A DNA stretch of 44,308 nucleotides, from NCBI RefSeq assembly GCF_017652985.1, contig NZ_JAGGDJ010000047.1:1-44308 (forward strand), read 5' to 3'. Every line of letters begins with the position of its first letter. Position 1 is the stretch's first letter. This document shows positions 24,225 through 33,393 of this stretch, in pieces. The position numbers were made by a program, and so were the translations under genes. The DNA is from Paenibacillus artemisiicola. GTDB taxonomy: Bacteria; Bacillota; Bacilli; Paenibacillales; Paenibacillaceae. The notes below the pieces were generated by a model. The model made no database searches and was not told the DNA's origin. It saw only the letters and a program-made list of their open reading frames with translations.

Positions 24225-25229
24225 GTGGGGCCGACAATTCATGACGTAGCACGGCTGGCGGGGACGTCGAAGAGCACCGTTTCCCGCTATTTGAACGGAC
24301 AGCAAGTGAAAAAAGAGACGCAGGAAGCGTTGGAAAAAGCGATCAAAGAATTGAACTTCCACCGCAACGCCAACGCGCGCCGGCTCGTGCTCGACCGGAC
24401 GAACAGCATCGCGGTCGTGGTCGACAACATCTCCAACATCTTCTATTCCGGCATTATCCGCGGGATCGAGACGGTTGCGAATATGAAAGGCTATAACTGC
24501 GTCTTTCTCAGCTGGACGTCGAACTACGAGGACGAAATCTCGTTCCTGAACCTGCTGTACGAAGGGCAAGTCGACGGCATCATCCTCGTCAGCTTCCAAA
24601 AGCGGGCCAAGCAGGACCTGGAGCAGATCCGAAGCTCCAGCTACCCGATCGCGCTCGTCGGCGACCACGGCGAAATGGACGGTATCTTCTCCGTCGACGT
24701 GGACAACGCGGCGGGCGTGTACGAGATCGTCGAATACCTGCACGGCCTCGGGCACCGGAACATCGCGTACATCTCCGGCCCGGACCACGCGGCGGCGAAC
24801 AAGTACCGCTTCAAAGGTTACCTGCAGGCGATGGAACATCTCGGTTTGAAGCACAACCCGGAATGGGTCATGCAGTCGGACTGGAGCAACCAGGGCGGCT
24901 ATCAAGCCATGAAGAAGCTGCTGCAGGCGGACGGCTTCACCGCCGTCGTCGCGTCGAACGACGAGACGGCGATCGGCGCGCTGCGGGCCACGCAGGAGCA
25001 CGGCCTGAACGTTCCGAAGCGGATGTCGGTCGTCGGCTTCGACGATATCACGATTTCCGAATGGGTGTATCCGTCGCTGACGACCGTGCGGCAGCCGTTT
25101 CAAGACATCGGCATGAAGGCGGCGCAAGGACTTTTCCGGAAAATCGACGGGAACGCGGAGGACGACGGAGACAACCATTATCTGTTAAAGCCGACGCTCA
25201 TAATTCGCGATTCGTGCGGAAAATTATAG
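24225..25229 (+). CDS. LacI-family transcriptional regulator
   Basis: Sugar-responsive repressor, 334 residues. The N-terminal HTH reads TIHDVARLAGTSKSTVSRYLNG, followed by the hinge helix FHRNANARRL; both are canonical. The rest is a periplasmic-binding-like effector domain (SIAVVVDNISNIFYSGIIRGIE, DGIILVSF, FSVDVDNAAGVYEIVEYL, HRNIAYISGP, VVASNDETAIGALRATQEHG, SVVGFDDITISEW, LTTVRQPFQDIG). The GTG start is preceded by AAGAGTGATC, which pairs well with the 16S tail. The four palindromes just upstream are its probable operators, so it controls itself and the 20-kb gene run that follows, beginning 17 bp after its stop. The effector is presumably the imported sugar or an early intermediate. Confidence 0.94.
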   Translation: MGPTIHDVARLAGTSKSTVSRYLNGQQVKKETQEALEKAIKELNFHRNANARRLVLDRTNSIAVVVDNISNIFYSGIIRGIETVANMKGYNCVFLSWTSNYEDEISFLNLLYEGQVDGIILVSFQKRAKQDLEQIRSSSYPIALVGDHGEMDGIFSVDVDNAAGVYEIVEYLHGLGHRNIAYISGPDHAAANKYRFKGYLQAMEHLGLKHNPEWVMQSDWSNQGGYQAMKKLLQADGFTAVVASNDETAIGALRATQEHGLNVPKRMSVVGFDDITISEWVYPSLTTVRQPFQDIGMKAAQGLFRKIDGNAEDDGDNHYLLKPTLIIRDSCGKL

Positions 25230-25246
25230 AAAAGAGGTGAGGTCGA

Positions 25247-26119
25247 ATGGGCTCCAAGGTTAACAAATCGTACTACGGCTATTTCTTCGTCGCGCCTTTC
25301 TTCATCGGATTCGCCGTATTCGGTTTGGCGCCGATTCTGTATACCTTGTACTTAAGCTTCATGAAGTGGGACGGTTTCACCGACCCCGTCTACGTGGGCT
25401 TCGCGAATTACACGCGGCTGCTGCACGATACGTTCTTCTACCAGACGATCTGGAACACGCTGATCATCTGGGTGCTCTCGAACACGCCGCAGCTGATCCT
25501 CGCGCTGCTGCTGGCGCTGATCCTGAACGAGAAATTCATCCGGGGCAAGCATTTCTTCCGGGCGGTCTACTTCTTCCCGCACATCATTACGCCGGTCACG
25601 CTCGGCGTCATCTTCAGCCTCATGTTCGACTGGCAGACGGGCAGCATCAACAAGCTGCTCATGGACCTCGGCATCGTGCACGATCCCATCAACTGGTTCA
25701 ACAGCCCGTGGTGGTCGCGGCTCATCGCTTCGGCGGTCATCTGCTGGCAGTACTTCGGCTTCAACATGATCGTCTTCATCGCCGGCCTGCAGGGCATTCC
25801 GAACGAAGTGTACGAAGCGGCGGAGATCGACGGCGCCTCGAAGACGCAGACGGCGCTCTACATTACGCTGCCGCTGCTGCGGCCGGTGTTCCTGTTCATC
25901 TTCATCACGTCCGTCATCGGCGGCCTGCAGCTGTTCGACGCGCCCCTCATGCTGGGCGACGGCCCGGACAACACCGCGCGGACGATGGTCATGTACTTGT
26001 ACGAGACGGCATTCAAGAACTTCGATTACAGCTACGGCGCAGCGGTCGCGTACGGCATTTTCTTCGTCGTCATGATTTTCACGGCAATTACCGCCCGGGC
26101 CTCGCGGCTGAAGGATTAA
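25247..26119 (+). CDS. Carbohydrate ABC transporter permease (second system), MalF/LacF type
   Basis: 290 residues, six predicted membrane helices, beginning YYGYFFVAPFFIGFAVFGLAPI. EAA loop near 175-205 (NEVYEAAEIDGASKTQTALYITLPLL). ATG preceded by AAGAGGTGAGGT. Only 17 bp separate it from the LacI gene, so the transporter is co-transcribed with its regulator. Together with the next permease and the binding protein it forms an importer that lacks its own ATPase, expected to use a shared MsmX-type ATPase. Confidence 0.94.
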   Translation: MGSKVNKSYYGYFFVAPFFIGFAVFGLAPILYTLYLSFMKWDGFTDPVYVGFANYTRLLHDTFFYQTIWNTLIIWVLSNTPQLILALLLALILNEKFIRGKHFFRAVYFFPHIITPVTLGVIFSLMFDWQTGSINKLLMDLGIVHDPINWFNSPWWSRLIASAVICWQYFGFNMIVFIAGLQGIPNEVYEAAEIDGASKTQTALYITLPLLRPVFLFIFITSVIGGLQLFDAPLMLGDGPDNTARTMVMYLYETAFKNFDYSYGAAVAYGIFFVVMIFTAITARASRLKD

Positions 26120-26132
26120 GGAGGCGAAGCAC

Positions 26133-26954
26133 ATGGCTAAAGCCATCTCAAGAGGAATCCTGTACTTGTTTCTGATCGCCGTGGCGGCGACCTGTCTGAT
26201 TCCGTTCTACAGCATGATCATCACGTCGACGCACACGAACTCGGATATCGCGCGGAAGCTGCTGCTCGTCCCGGGCGACCAGTTCATCGACAACTACAAC
26301 CGGCTGAAGGACACGGTCAACATCTGGCGCGGCTTCGGCAACACGGTCTTCCTGACGGTCATATCGACGATCATCAACGTGTATTTCGCGGCGCTCGCCG
26401 GCTACGGCTTCTCGAAATACAACTTCAAGTACCGCGGCTTCCTGTTCCTGTTCGTGCTCGGCACGATGATGATTCCGGGACAGCTCGGCATCATCGGCTT
26501 CTACAAGCTGATGGATTCCTTTAACATGCTCAACACCTACTGGCCGCTGATTCTGCCGGCGATCCACAACGCCTTCGGGATCTTCCTGATGCGCCAGTTC
26601 GCGGATTCGTCGGTGCCGACGGAGATCATCGAATCGGGCCGGATGGACGGCTACGGCGAGCTGCAGATCTTCAACCGGATCGTGCTGCCGATCATGAGTC
26701 CGGCGCTGGCGACCTTGGGCATCTTCGCCTTCATCGGCAAATGGAACGACTTCCTCACCCCGATGATCATCCTGTTCGACAACAATCTGCAAACGCTCCC
26801 GGTCATGATCGCGAGCTTGAAATCGCAGTTCACTTCCGATTTCGGCGCGCAGTACGTCGGCATCGTCATCGCCGTCGTGCCGGTGCTCGTGTTCTTCTCG
26901 TTCATGTCGAAGCGGATCATCGACGGCGTCGCGGCAGGCGCGGTCAAAGGCTGA
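26133..26954 (+). CDS. Carbohydrate ABC transporter permease (second system), MalG type
   Basis: 273 residues with six predicted membrane helices and an EAA-like loop (PTEIIESGRMDGYGELQIFNRIVLPI) in which the usual E-A-A is E-S-G, a common variant. The ATG has TAAGGAGG directly overlapping the upstream stop. The C-terminus ends GVAAGAVKG, matching the tail of the first system's permease. Partner of the preceding permease. Confidence 0.94.
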   Translation: MAKAISRGILYLFLIAVAATCLIPFYSMIITSTHTNSDIARKLLLVPGDQFIDNYNRLKDTVNIWRGFGNTVFLTVISTIINVYFAALAGYGFSKYNFKYRGFLFLFVLGTMMIPGQLGIIGFYKLMDSFNMLNTYWPLILPAIHNAFGIFLMRQFADSSVPTEIIESGRMDGYGELQIFNRIVLPIMSPALATLGIFAFIGKWNDFLTPMIILFDNNLQTLPVMIASLKSQFTSDFGAQYVGIVIAVVPVLVFFSFMSKRIIDGVAAGAVKG

Positions 26955-27099
26955 TCCGAACCGAATTCCATTGAAAGAGGTGATGCCGCCGATCGGGCAT
27001 GCATGACCGGAACGGTCAGGAGCGAACGCGCAATCAAGGGGTACGCATTTCACGCATTTCAAACGTCTCAAGGAAACCATGAAAAAGGGGAGATCGGTT

Positions 27100-28446
27100 T
27101 TGAAAACGAAAAAATGGCTGACGATGACGACATCGGTCGTACTGGCTGCCGGCCTGCTCGCGGGCTGCGGCAACGGCGGCAACGCCAACAACGGCGGCAA
27201 CGCGGCGGGAGAAGCGAACGGCGGCGCGGCCAACAACGGCGGCACGAACGCGGGCGCGGCGAACGGCGGCACGAAGGAATTGTCCGGCAAGCTCGTCATC
27301 TGGACGTTCTTCGATCAAGTCAAAGACATGGCCGACCAGTTCCATGCGAAAAATCCGGGCGTGACGGTCGACGTCAAAATGTTCCCGGGCGACCAGTACC
27401 AGACGAAGCTGCTGACGGCGCTGCAGTCCGGCAAGGACGTGCCCGACATTTTCGACCTCGAGCGCGGCTACATCGGCAAGTTCATCGACTCCAAATTCCT
27501 GACCGACCTGTCCGCGATGGGCGGCGACGATCTGGTGAAGGACTACATTCCATACGTACAAGAGCTGGGACGCTCGACCGACGGCAAGCTGCGCGCGATT
27601 TCCGACCACTCCTCGCCGGGCGGCTTCTGGTACCAGAAGGAAGTGGCGAAGAAATACCTCGGCACGGACGACCCGGACAAAATCGGCGACATGGTCAGCT
27701 CGTGGGATAAAATCGTCGAGCTCGGCAAGAAAGTCGCGACGGACAGCGGCGGCAAAGAGCATCTGATCCAAAACTCCGGCGACCTGTTCGACATCGAAGC
27801 GTACAACACGGAGCCGTGGGTCAAGGACGGCAAGCTGAACATCGATCCGAAATGGCAGACGGTCTACGACGCTCAAGTAAAAATCCGCCAAAACAACGTC
27901 GACGCCAAGCTTCCGTTCATGTCGGCGGGCTGGGGCAACGCGCTGAACGACGGCAGCGTCGTCCTGACGTCGATGCCGGCATGGGCCGGCTTCATGATCG
28001 ACAACAAGGACAACAAGGCGAACGGCAAATACGGCGTCGCCAAAACGCCGGAAGGCTTCTACGTCGGGGGCACGTACCGCGGCATCTACGACAAATCGGA
28101 CAACAAAGACCTGGCGTACGAATTCATCAAGTACATCGCGGGTGAAGAATGGCAGCAGCACAACCTCGAAAAGACGGGCAACATGCCGGGCAACGGCAAG
28201 GTGTACGAAACGAACCTCGAGACGTACAAATCCGCCTTCTTCGGCGATCAGAACATCCTGAAGCCGTACTATGAATCCGTCAAGGAAATGCCGGCGATCA
28301 AAGCCGACAAATACGGCGAGGACATCCTCAGCAAGTGGAGAAAAGCCGCCGGCGACGGCGTGACGAACAACAAGAGCTTCGACGACGTCGTGAGCGCGTT
28401 CAAGAAAGAAGTGAAAAACACGTTCCCCGAACTGAACGTAGACTAA
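27100..28446 (+). CDS. Carbohydrate ABC transporter solute-binding lipoprotein (second system)
   Basis: 448 residues from a TTG start with AAGGGGA 8 bp upstream; an ATG at 27079 with AAGGA only 4-5 bp away is the alternative and adds seven residues. Signal peptide with lipobox LLAGC (lipidated Cys at 23), then a Gly/Asn/Ala linker (~25-63). The mature part begins GKLVIWTFFDQVKDMADQF and contains LTALQSGKDVPDIFDLE, the SSPGGFWYQKEVAKKYLG segment and the DLAYEFIKYIAGEEWQQ region of family-1 sugar-binding proteins. Sugar unknown. A terminator-like hairpin follows, which should leave the importer more highly expressed than the enzymes downstream. Confidence 0.93.
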   Translation: MKTKKWLTMTTSVVLAAGLLAGCGNGGNANNGGNAAGEANGGAANNGGTNAGAANGGTKELSGKLVIWTFFDQVKDMADQFHAKNPGVTVDVKMFPGDQYQTKLLTALQSGKDVPDIFDLERGYIGKFIDSKFLTDLSAMGGDDLVKDYIPYVQELGRSTDGKLRAISDHSSPGGFWYQKEVAKKYLGTDDPDKIGDMVSSWDKIVELGKKVATDSGGKEHLIQNSGDLFDIEAYNTEPWVKDGKLNIDPKWQTVYDAQVKIRQNNVDAKLPFMSAGWGNALNDGSVVLTSMPAWAGFMIDNKDNKANGKYGVAKTPEGFYVGGTYRGIYDKSDNKDLAYEFIKYIAGEEWQQHNLEKTGNMPGNGKVYETNLETYKSAFFGDQNILKPYYESVKEMPAIKADKYGEDILSKWRKAAGDGVTNNKSFDDVVSAFKKEVKNTFPELNVD

Positions 28447-28459
28447 TCGGTCAGCACAA

Positions 28460-28499
28460 GGCGCGGCTGCTTCTCCCGGAGAGGCAGTCGCCCATTTTT
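28460..28499 (+). terminator. Intra-operon terminator/attenuator after the importer genes
   Basis: CTGCTTCTCC and GGAGAGGCAG pair with one G-U, extended by GGCG/CGCC, then ATTTTT. It lies between the binding protein and the amidohydrolase. Because no new promoter is evident downstream, partial read-through is likely. Confidence 0.7.
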
Positions 28500-28517
28500 G
28501 GAAGGAGAATCGGCCCG

Positions 28518-29771
28518 ATGAGCAGCATTCATGAATACGTAAAGCAACTTCGGATCATCGACGGACATGAACATCTGGCGACCCCGCTAATCCGCAAGCA
28601 CGAAAACCAGGACTTTTTCTCGCTGATGCATTATTTGGACTCCGACCTGATTACGGCCGGCATGGCGCGCGGCGCGCTGGGCCGGAAAGCCGGCACCGAC
28701 GAAGAGCGGGCGGCGACGTTCCTGAAGCATTGGGGGCGGACGAGCAACACGACGTACGCGCGGATGTTCCGGACCGCGATGGAGGATCTGTACGGATTTC
28801 ACGATTGGAGCGTTCCCGGCATTCTGGCCGTCAACGAGAAAGTCAAAGCGGCGACGCACGATCCGGGCTGGTACGACAAGGTGCTGTACGAGAAATCGGG
28901 CATCGACCTGGCGTTCACGCTCATTCAGACGACGAAGCTGGACTATGAACGGTTCCGCCCGATCATGTTCATGGATTTCACCTTTAAATTGCGAAATCGA
29001 AAGGACATCCGCGACGTGGAACGCAGCGCCGGCGTGAACGTACATACGTTCCCGGCCTATCTGGACGCGGTGGATGCCTTATTGCATAGATTCAAATCGG
29101 AAGGCATGGTGGCGACGAAGCTCGGCCACGCCTACTGGCGCTCGCTGGCCAGCTCGAAGCCGACCTTCCAGGAAGCCGAAGCCGTATTCAACCGGCTGAT
29201 CGGCCGCACGCTCGAGGACGGGCTGTCGCAGGCGGAGTCGGAACCGCTGCAGGATTACCTCATTCATTTCGTCATCCAGCGTTCCGCCGCGTACGAGCTG
29301 CCGATCCAGATTCACACCGGGCACCACGAGACGAGCGTGTCGAGCAACGGGAACCTGATTCCGAATTCGAACGCGTCGCTGCTGCTCCCGCTGCTGGCGG
29401 AATACCAGGACGCGAAGTTCGTCCTGCTGCACTGCGGGTTCCCGTACCACGAGGCGTACCTCAGCATCGCCAAGAATTATCCGAACGTGTACACGGATTT
29501 TACGTGGACGTACATCATTTCGCCGACGGCGGCGAAAGGAATTTTGCACCAAATGATCGAAATGGTGCCGCAGACGAAAATTCAGGGCTTCGGCGGCGAT
29601 TACAATTACGTCGAAGGCACGTACGCGCACCTGAAGCTCGCGCGGGGCATCGTCGCGGACGCGCTGGCGGAGAAGATCGCCGAGGGCGCGATGAAGGAGA
29701 AGGACGCGATGCGCTTCGCGGACCGGATCTTCCGCGATAATCTGATCGAGCTGTACCAGCTGGAGCTGTAA
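28518..29771 (+). CDS. Amidohydrolase-superfamily metal-dependent hydrolase
   Basis: TIM-barrel hydrolase of 417 residues, starting at ATG with GGAAGGAG upstream. Metal-binding HxH appears early (IIDGHEHLATP, His17 and His19), a Lys in VATKLGHAYW, His in IQIHTGHHET, His in LLHCGFPYHEAY and a late Asp in GFGGDYNYVEGTY. This is the layout of the amidohydrolase-related group that includes sugar lactonases and decarboxylases and is distantly similar to uronate isomerases. The substrate cannot be assigned. In this cluster a lactonase or isomerase role on a sugar acid is plausible (inference). First enzyme gene after the attenuator. Confidence 0.85.
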   Translation: MSSIHEYVKQLRIIDGHEHLATPLIRKHENQDFFSLMHYLDSDLITAGMARGALGRKAGTDEERAATFLKHWGRTSNTTYARMFRTAMEDLYGFHDWSVPGILAVNEKVKAATHDPGWYDKVLYEKSGIDLAFTLIQTTKLDYERFRPIMFMDFTFKLRNRKDIRDVERSAGVNVHTFPAYLDAVDALLHRFKSEGMVATKLGHAYWRSLASSKPTFQEAEAVFNRLIGRTLEDGLSQAESEPLQDYLIHFVIQRSAAYELPIQIHTGHHETSVSSNGNLIPNSNASLLLPLLAEYQDAKFVLLHCGFPYHEAYLSIAKNYPNVYTDFTWTYIISPTAAKGILHQMIEMVPQTKIQGFGGDYNYVEGTYAHLKLARGIVADALAEKIAEGAMKEKDAMRFADRIFRDNLIELYQLEL

Positions 29772-29792
29772 GCGAAAGGACGGGGAGATAGC

Positions 29793-31823
29793 ATGGGTTG
29801 GAAGGCGGAATGGAGCGGCGGCGGCCGCGAGCTTCGGGTGTTCGCCCCGGGAAGCGAGGACGGCGCGAACTGCATGCGGTTCGGCCGGCTGCTGGCCGTA
29901 TGGGACGCCGAGGGCCGCGAGATCGGCGAGCTGCCGATCGGCGAGATCGCCGAGGACGGCGGCGGCGGCCTGCGGGTGACCGGCGCGTCGGAGCTGTACG
30001 AGGCGGAGGCGGTCTGGACGGCCGCCGCCGACGCGCGCGGCGTCTACGACGTGACGCTGCGGTTCGTCTATAAAGGCGAGGCGCCGGGCGCGTTCGGGCT
30101 GACGTTCGGGTGCGAGCTGCTCGGCCCGGGCCGGCCCGACTGGATGATCCCGGGCGCGTTCTACAAGGAGAACCGGTTCGAGAAAAACCTGCGCATGTAT
30201 CCGCGCTACGACTTCCGGGGCGGCGATCCCGGCAAGATGGTGTCGGACCGCTGGTCGTTCCGTTCGGACCGCGCGGCGCTGCCCGCGGTGTTCGCCTGGA
30301 ACGACGGCATGTGCGGCGCGCTCTGCACCGGCGAGACGTCGGAGCTCGGCTTGACGGGTCTCGGCTTCCGCGGCAACGAGGCGGGCACGGCGATCTGGCT
30401 CGACTTCCCGTACCGCGAGACGCCGGTCACCTTCGTCGGCGACGCGGTGCCGCGACCGGCGGACGTCGCCGTCGCGGCGTTCGCGCCGGGCCAGGCGGTC
30501 ACGCTGAAGCTGCACGCGTACGCCGCGGGCCCGGATCCGCACGCCTATGATCCGTTCGTGCGCCGGATGTACCGGCTGGACGCGGCGGAGCACGGGCTGA
30601 ACCCGTGGATGGGCCTGGAGCAGGCGGCGGAGCTGACGGCGCACGGCCTCTACACGTGGCATTACGATCCCGAGGAAGGGATTTTGAACGAGACGGCGGC
30701 GTTTGACCGCGAATTCAATAATAACGTCAAAGGGATGGGCGACCGTCCCCATATGCATGTCGGCTGGGTCAGCGGAGCGCCGTACGCGTACGCGCTGCTC
30801 GCCTACGGCCGGCGGAAGGGCGTAGAGGACTACGCGTCGGCCGGCACCGCGGTGCTCGACAAGATCGCGGGCGGGCTCTCGCCGAGCGGCATCTTCTGGG
30901 CGTCGTGGGTCGCGGGCAAAGGCTGGACCGCCGGCTGGAATCCGAAGTCCGATTGGCTGCAGGCCCGCACGATCGCGGAGGCGACGCTGTTCATGGCGCG
31001 CGCGCTCGCGTTCGAACGGGAGCGCGGCGAGGCGCATCCCGCTTGGGAGGCGGCGGTGCGGTCCAACCTGGACTTCGCGGCGTCCCGGCAGCGGGCGGAC
31101 GGCAACTTCGGCTCGTATTACAACTGCCAAAGCGGCGACGTGGAAGAATGGGACGGCGCCGGCGGGCTGCTGTGGATTGCCGCGCTGCTGGAGGGGGCAT
31201 CCTATTTCGGCGAGGCGCGCTACGCGGAAGCGGCCGTGCTGGCCGGCGGCTACTATAGCAAGTTCGTCCGCGACGAGTACATCTACGGCGCGCCGGAGGA
31301 CGTCCATCTGACGCCGACGTCCGAGGACGCGTACAACGCGGTCGCCTCGTACGTGCATCTGTACGAGCACGACCGCGACCCGCAGTGGCTGGCGCTGGCC
31401 GCGAGCGCGGCGGACTGGATGATGACGTTCCGCTGGACGTACAACCTGGCGTTCCCGCGCCATACGCTGCTCGCGCAGTACGATTATCGCTCGCGGGGCG
31501 CCGACCAGGCATCGACGTCCAATCAGCATTTGCATAATTACGGCTTGTTCTGCGTGCCCGAGATGCTGCGGCTGTGGACGTACACGAAGGACGCGTATTA
31601 CCTCGACCGGACCCGCGACCACATCGCCTGCTTCCTGCAGTTCATCGCCCGGGAGGACGGCGACTTCAACGCCTATAAGGGCATGGTCACCGAACGGTTC
31701 TACAACACGAACTGCTTCCAGCCGAAGGGCATGATGCTGACGCTGTCGCATTCGTGGTGCATCGGGCTTATCCTGTACGCCGCCCAAGAAGCGCAGGCGT
31801 ACGCCGAAGACCTGAAGCTGTAG
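29793..31823 (+). CDS. Putative glycoside hydrolase with alpha/alpha barrel, family not recognised
   Basis: 676 residues, no signal peptide, so cytosolic. Residues ~1-265 look like a beta-sandwich (many short beta-type stretches, for example GVYDVTLRFVYKG). The remainder is helical and repetitive in the manner of six-hairpin (alpha/alpha)6 glycosidases: aromatic motifs GWVSGAPYAYALLAYG, IFWASWVAGKGWTAGW, DGNFGSYYNCQSGDVEEWDGAGGL-like, SEDAYNAVASYVHLYEHD and STSNQHLHNYGLF. Candidate catalytic acids are the acidic residues in SGDVEEWDGAGG and PTSEDAYN. Starts at ATG after GGGGAG, 21 bp after the previous gene. I do not recognise the family; it probably cleaves or modifies the imported glycoside. 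Confidence 0.75.
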   Translation: MGWKAEWSGGGRELRVFAPGSEDGANCMRFGRLLAVWDAEGREIGELPIGEIAEDGGGGLRVTGASELYEAEAVWTAAADARGVYDVTLRFVYKGEAPGAFGLTFGCELLGPGRPDWMIPGAFYKENRFEKNLRMYPRYDFRGGDPGKMVSDRWSFRSDRAALPAVFAWNDGMCGALCTGETSELGLTGLGFRGNEAGTAIWLDFPYRETPVTFVGDAVPRPADVAVAAFAPGQAVTLKLHAYAAGPDPHAYDPFVRRMYRLDAAEHGLNPWMGLEQAAELTAHGLYTWHYDPEEGILNETAAFDREFNNNVKGMGDRPHMHVGWVSGAPYAYALLAYGRRKGVEDYASAGTAVLDKIAGGLSPSGIFWASWVAGKGWTAGWNPKSDWLQARTIAEATLFMARALAFERERGEAHPAWEAAVRSNLDFAASRQRADGNFGSYYNCQSGDVEEWDGAGGLLWIAALLEGASYFGEARYAEAAVLAGGYYSKFVRDEYIYGAPEDVHLTPTSEDAYNAVASYVHLYEHDRDPQWLALAASAADWMMTFRWTYNLAFPRHTLLAQYDYRSRGADQASTSNQHLHNYGLFCVPEMLRLWTYTKDAYYLDRTRDHIACFLQFIAREDGDFNAYKGMVTERFYNTNCFQPKGMMLTLSHSWCIGLILYAAQEAQAYAEDLKL

Positions 31824-32016
31824 CGGTTCGGGCCGGCGGCCGGAGGCAGACCGACGGCAGACCGAGACAGCAGAGAATCCGGTGGGCGAATAGGAATGCG
31901 TTGCAAGGAAGCGAAGCGGCAGGAGGAACAAGGGAAACGCCGCACGCGCCGTCGCCGAGGACCCGGAGCAGCCGCAAGCCAGTCAAGATCCAATCCCGAA
32001 TGGAGGTTCACGCATC

Positions 32017-33387
32017 GTGCAAGTAGCAGGAATCGATATCGGCACCACATCCATCGCGCTCGTCATCGCCTCGGACAAGGGCGAGACGGTCAGCGCGGCG
32101 ACGAAAGCGAACGACGCCGCCCTGCCGAGCGAACGAAGCTGGGAGCATGCGCAGGAGCCGGAACGCATCGTCGCGCTCGTCCGCGAGCTGATCGCGGACA
32201 GCGCGCCATACTGGGACGAGGCGGCAGCGATCGGCATCTCCTGCCAGATGCACGGCGTGCTGTACGTGAACCGGGAAGGCTGCAGCGTCAGTCCGCTCTA
32301 TACGTGGCAGGACGGGCGGGCCGATCTGCCCATGGCGCGGGGCGACGGGACGTACGCCGAGCAGCTCGGCCGGCTGTCCGGCCATGCGGTCAGCGCGGGC
32401 TACGGGCTCGCGACCCACTATTACAACCAGCTGAACGGCGAAGTGCCGAAGGACGCGGCTTATCTGTGCACGATCGGCGATTACGTCGCCATGCGGCTGA
32501 CCGGGTCGGCCGCGCCGCGCATGGACGCGTCGAACGCGGCCGCCCTCGGGCTGTTCTCGAACCGGCTGCTGGCCTTCGACCTGTCGGCGCTCGCGCGCGC
32601 CGGCATCGACGCGTCGCTGCTGCCTCCGGTCTGCAAGGGCGACGGGATTCTCGGAACGACGCCGGACGGCAAGCCGGTCGCCTGCGCCATCGGCGACAAC
32701 CAGGCGAGCTTCATCGGCGCCGTGCCGCGGCTCGAGGGGACGCTGCTCGTCAACGTCGGCACGGGCTCGCAGATGTCGGTGTACGTCCCGAGGCAGGAGG
32801 AGGTAGCCGGACTGGAGACGCGCCCGTTCCCGGGCGGCGGCTTCCTGCTCGTCGGCGCGCCGCTTAGCGGCGGCAAGTCGTACGCGCTGCTGGAGCGGTT
32901 CTTCAAGGCGGCGTGCCGCGCGTTCGCGGACGTCGATTTGGACGACGCGGACATCTACGAGCGGATGAACGCGCTCGCGGGCGAGGCGCTGGACGACGGG
33001 CTCGGCCAGCTCCGGTTCGCCACGCAGTTCTACGGCACGCGCCACGATCCGCTCGTGCTGGGCCACGTGGCCGGCATCGGCCCGGCCAACTTCACGCCCG
33101 GCCATTTCGCGGCGGGCGTGCTCGGCGGCATCGTCGACGAGCTGCTGGGCTACGTGCACCTGCTGCCGGGACGGCTGCTCGGCGGCGTGACGAACGCGGC
33201 CGGCTCCGGGAACGGCATCCGCCGCAACCCCGTCCTGCAGCGGCTGCTGCGGGAGCATCTGAACCTGCCGCTGCAGCTGGCGGAGACGCAAGAGGAGGCG
33301 GCGTTCGGGGCCGCGGCGTACGCCGCGGCGGCATCGGGCGCGTTTCCGGATTTGAACGCGGCCATGGCCGCAATGAAGAAGGGATGA
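32017..33387 (+). CDS. FGGY-family carbohydrate kinase, sedoheptulokinase-like
   Basis: ATP-dependent sugar kinase, 456 residues, starting at GTG 10 bp after GGAGG. The N-terminal phosphate loop is GIDIGTTSIALV; then GISCQMHGVLYV, TWQDGRADL, GLATHYYNQLNG, CTIGDYVAMRLTG and MDASNAAALGLF, then the second ATPase half with CAIGDNQASFIGAV, VNVGTGSQMSV and GGVTNAAGSGNGIRRNPVLQ. The MHGV and TWQDGR motifs and the DYV segment match the sedoheptulokinase branch of FGGY kinases better than xylulokinase or gluconokinase (judged from memory). It would make sedoheptulose 7-phosphate or a related ketose phosphate. A 193-bp gap precedes it, with no clear promoter. Confidence 0.85.
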   Translation: MQVAGIDIGTTSIALVIASDKGETVSAATKANDAALPSERSWEHAQEPERIVALVRELIADSAPYWDEAAAIGISCQMHGVLYVNREGCSVSPLYTWQDGRADLPMARGDGTYAEQLGRLSGHAVSAGYGLATHYYNQLNGEVPKDAAYLCTIGDYVAMRLTGSAAPRMDASNAAALGLFSNRLLAFDLSALARAGIDASLLPPVCKGDGILGTTPDGKPVACAIGDNQASFIGAVPRLEGTLLVNVGTGSQMSVYVPRQEEVAGLETRPFPGGGFLLVGAPLSGGKSYALLERFFKAACRAFADVDLDDADIYERMNALAGEALDDGLGQLRFATQFYGTRHDPLVLGHVAGIGPANFTPGHFAAGVLGGIVDELLGYVHLLPGRLLGGVTNAAGSGNGIRRNPVLQRLLREHLNLPLQLAETQEEAAFGAAAYAAAASGAFPDLNAAMAAMKKG

Positions 33388-33393
33388 TCGAAC

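Noticed and set aside
23800..24249. 149-codon open frame upstream of and overlapping the LacI start
   Set aside because: No ribosome site, unusual residue make-up, and it contains all four operator palindromes; the region is regulatory.
28335..28517. Longer N-terminus for the amidohydrolase
   Set aside because: The extension overlaps the binding-protein gene and the terminator hairpin; the ATG at 28518 has a strong GGAAGGAG site.
29079..31931. Very long minus-strand open frame (950 codons) opposite the glycosidase-like gene
   Set aside because: An antisense shadow from high GC at third positions; Arg/Ala/Val-rich with no recognisable domain. The same holds for long antisense frames around 15886-18765 and 41745-44297.
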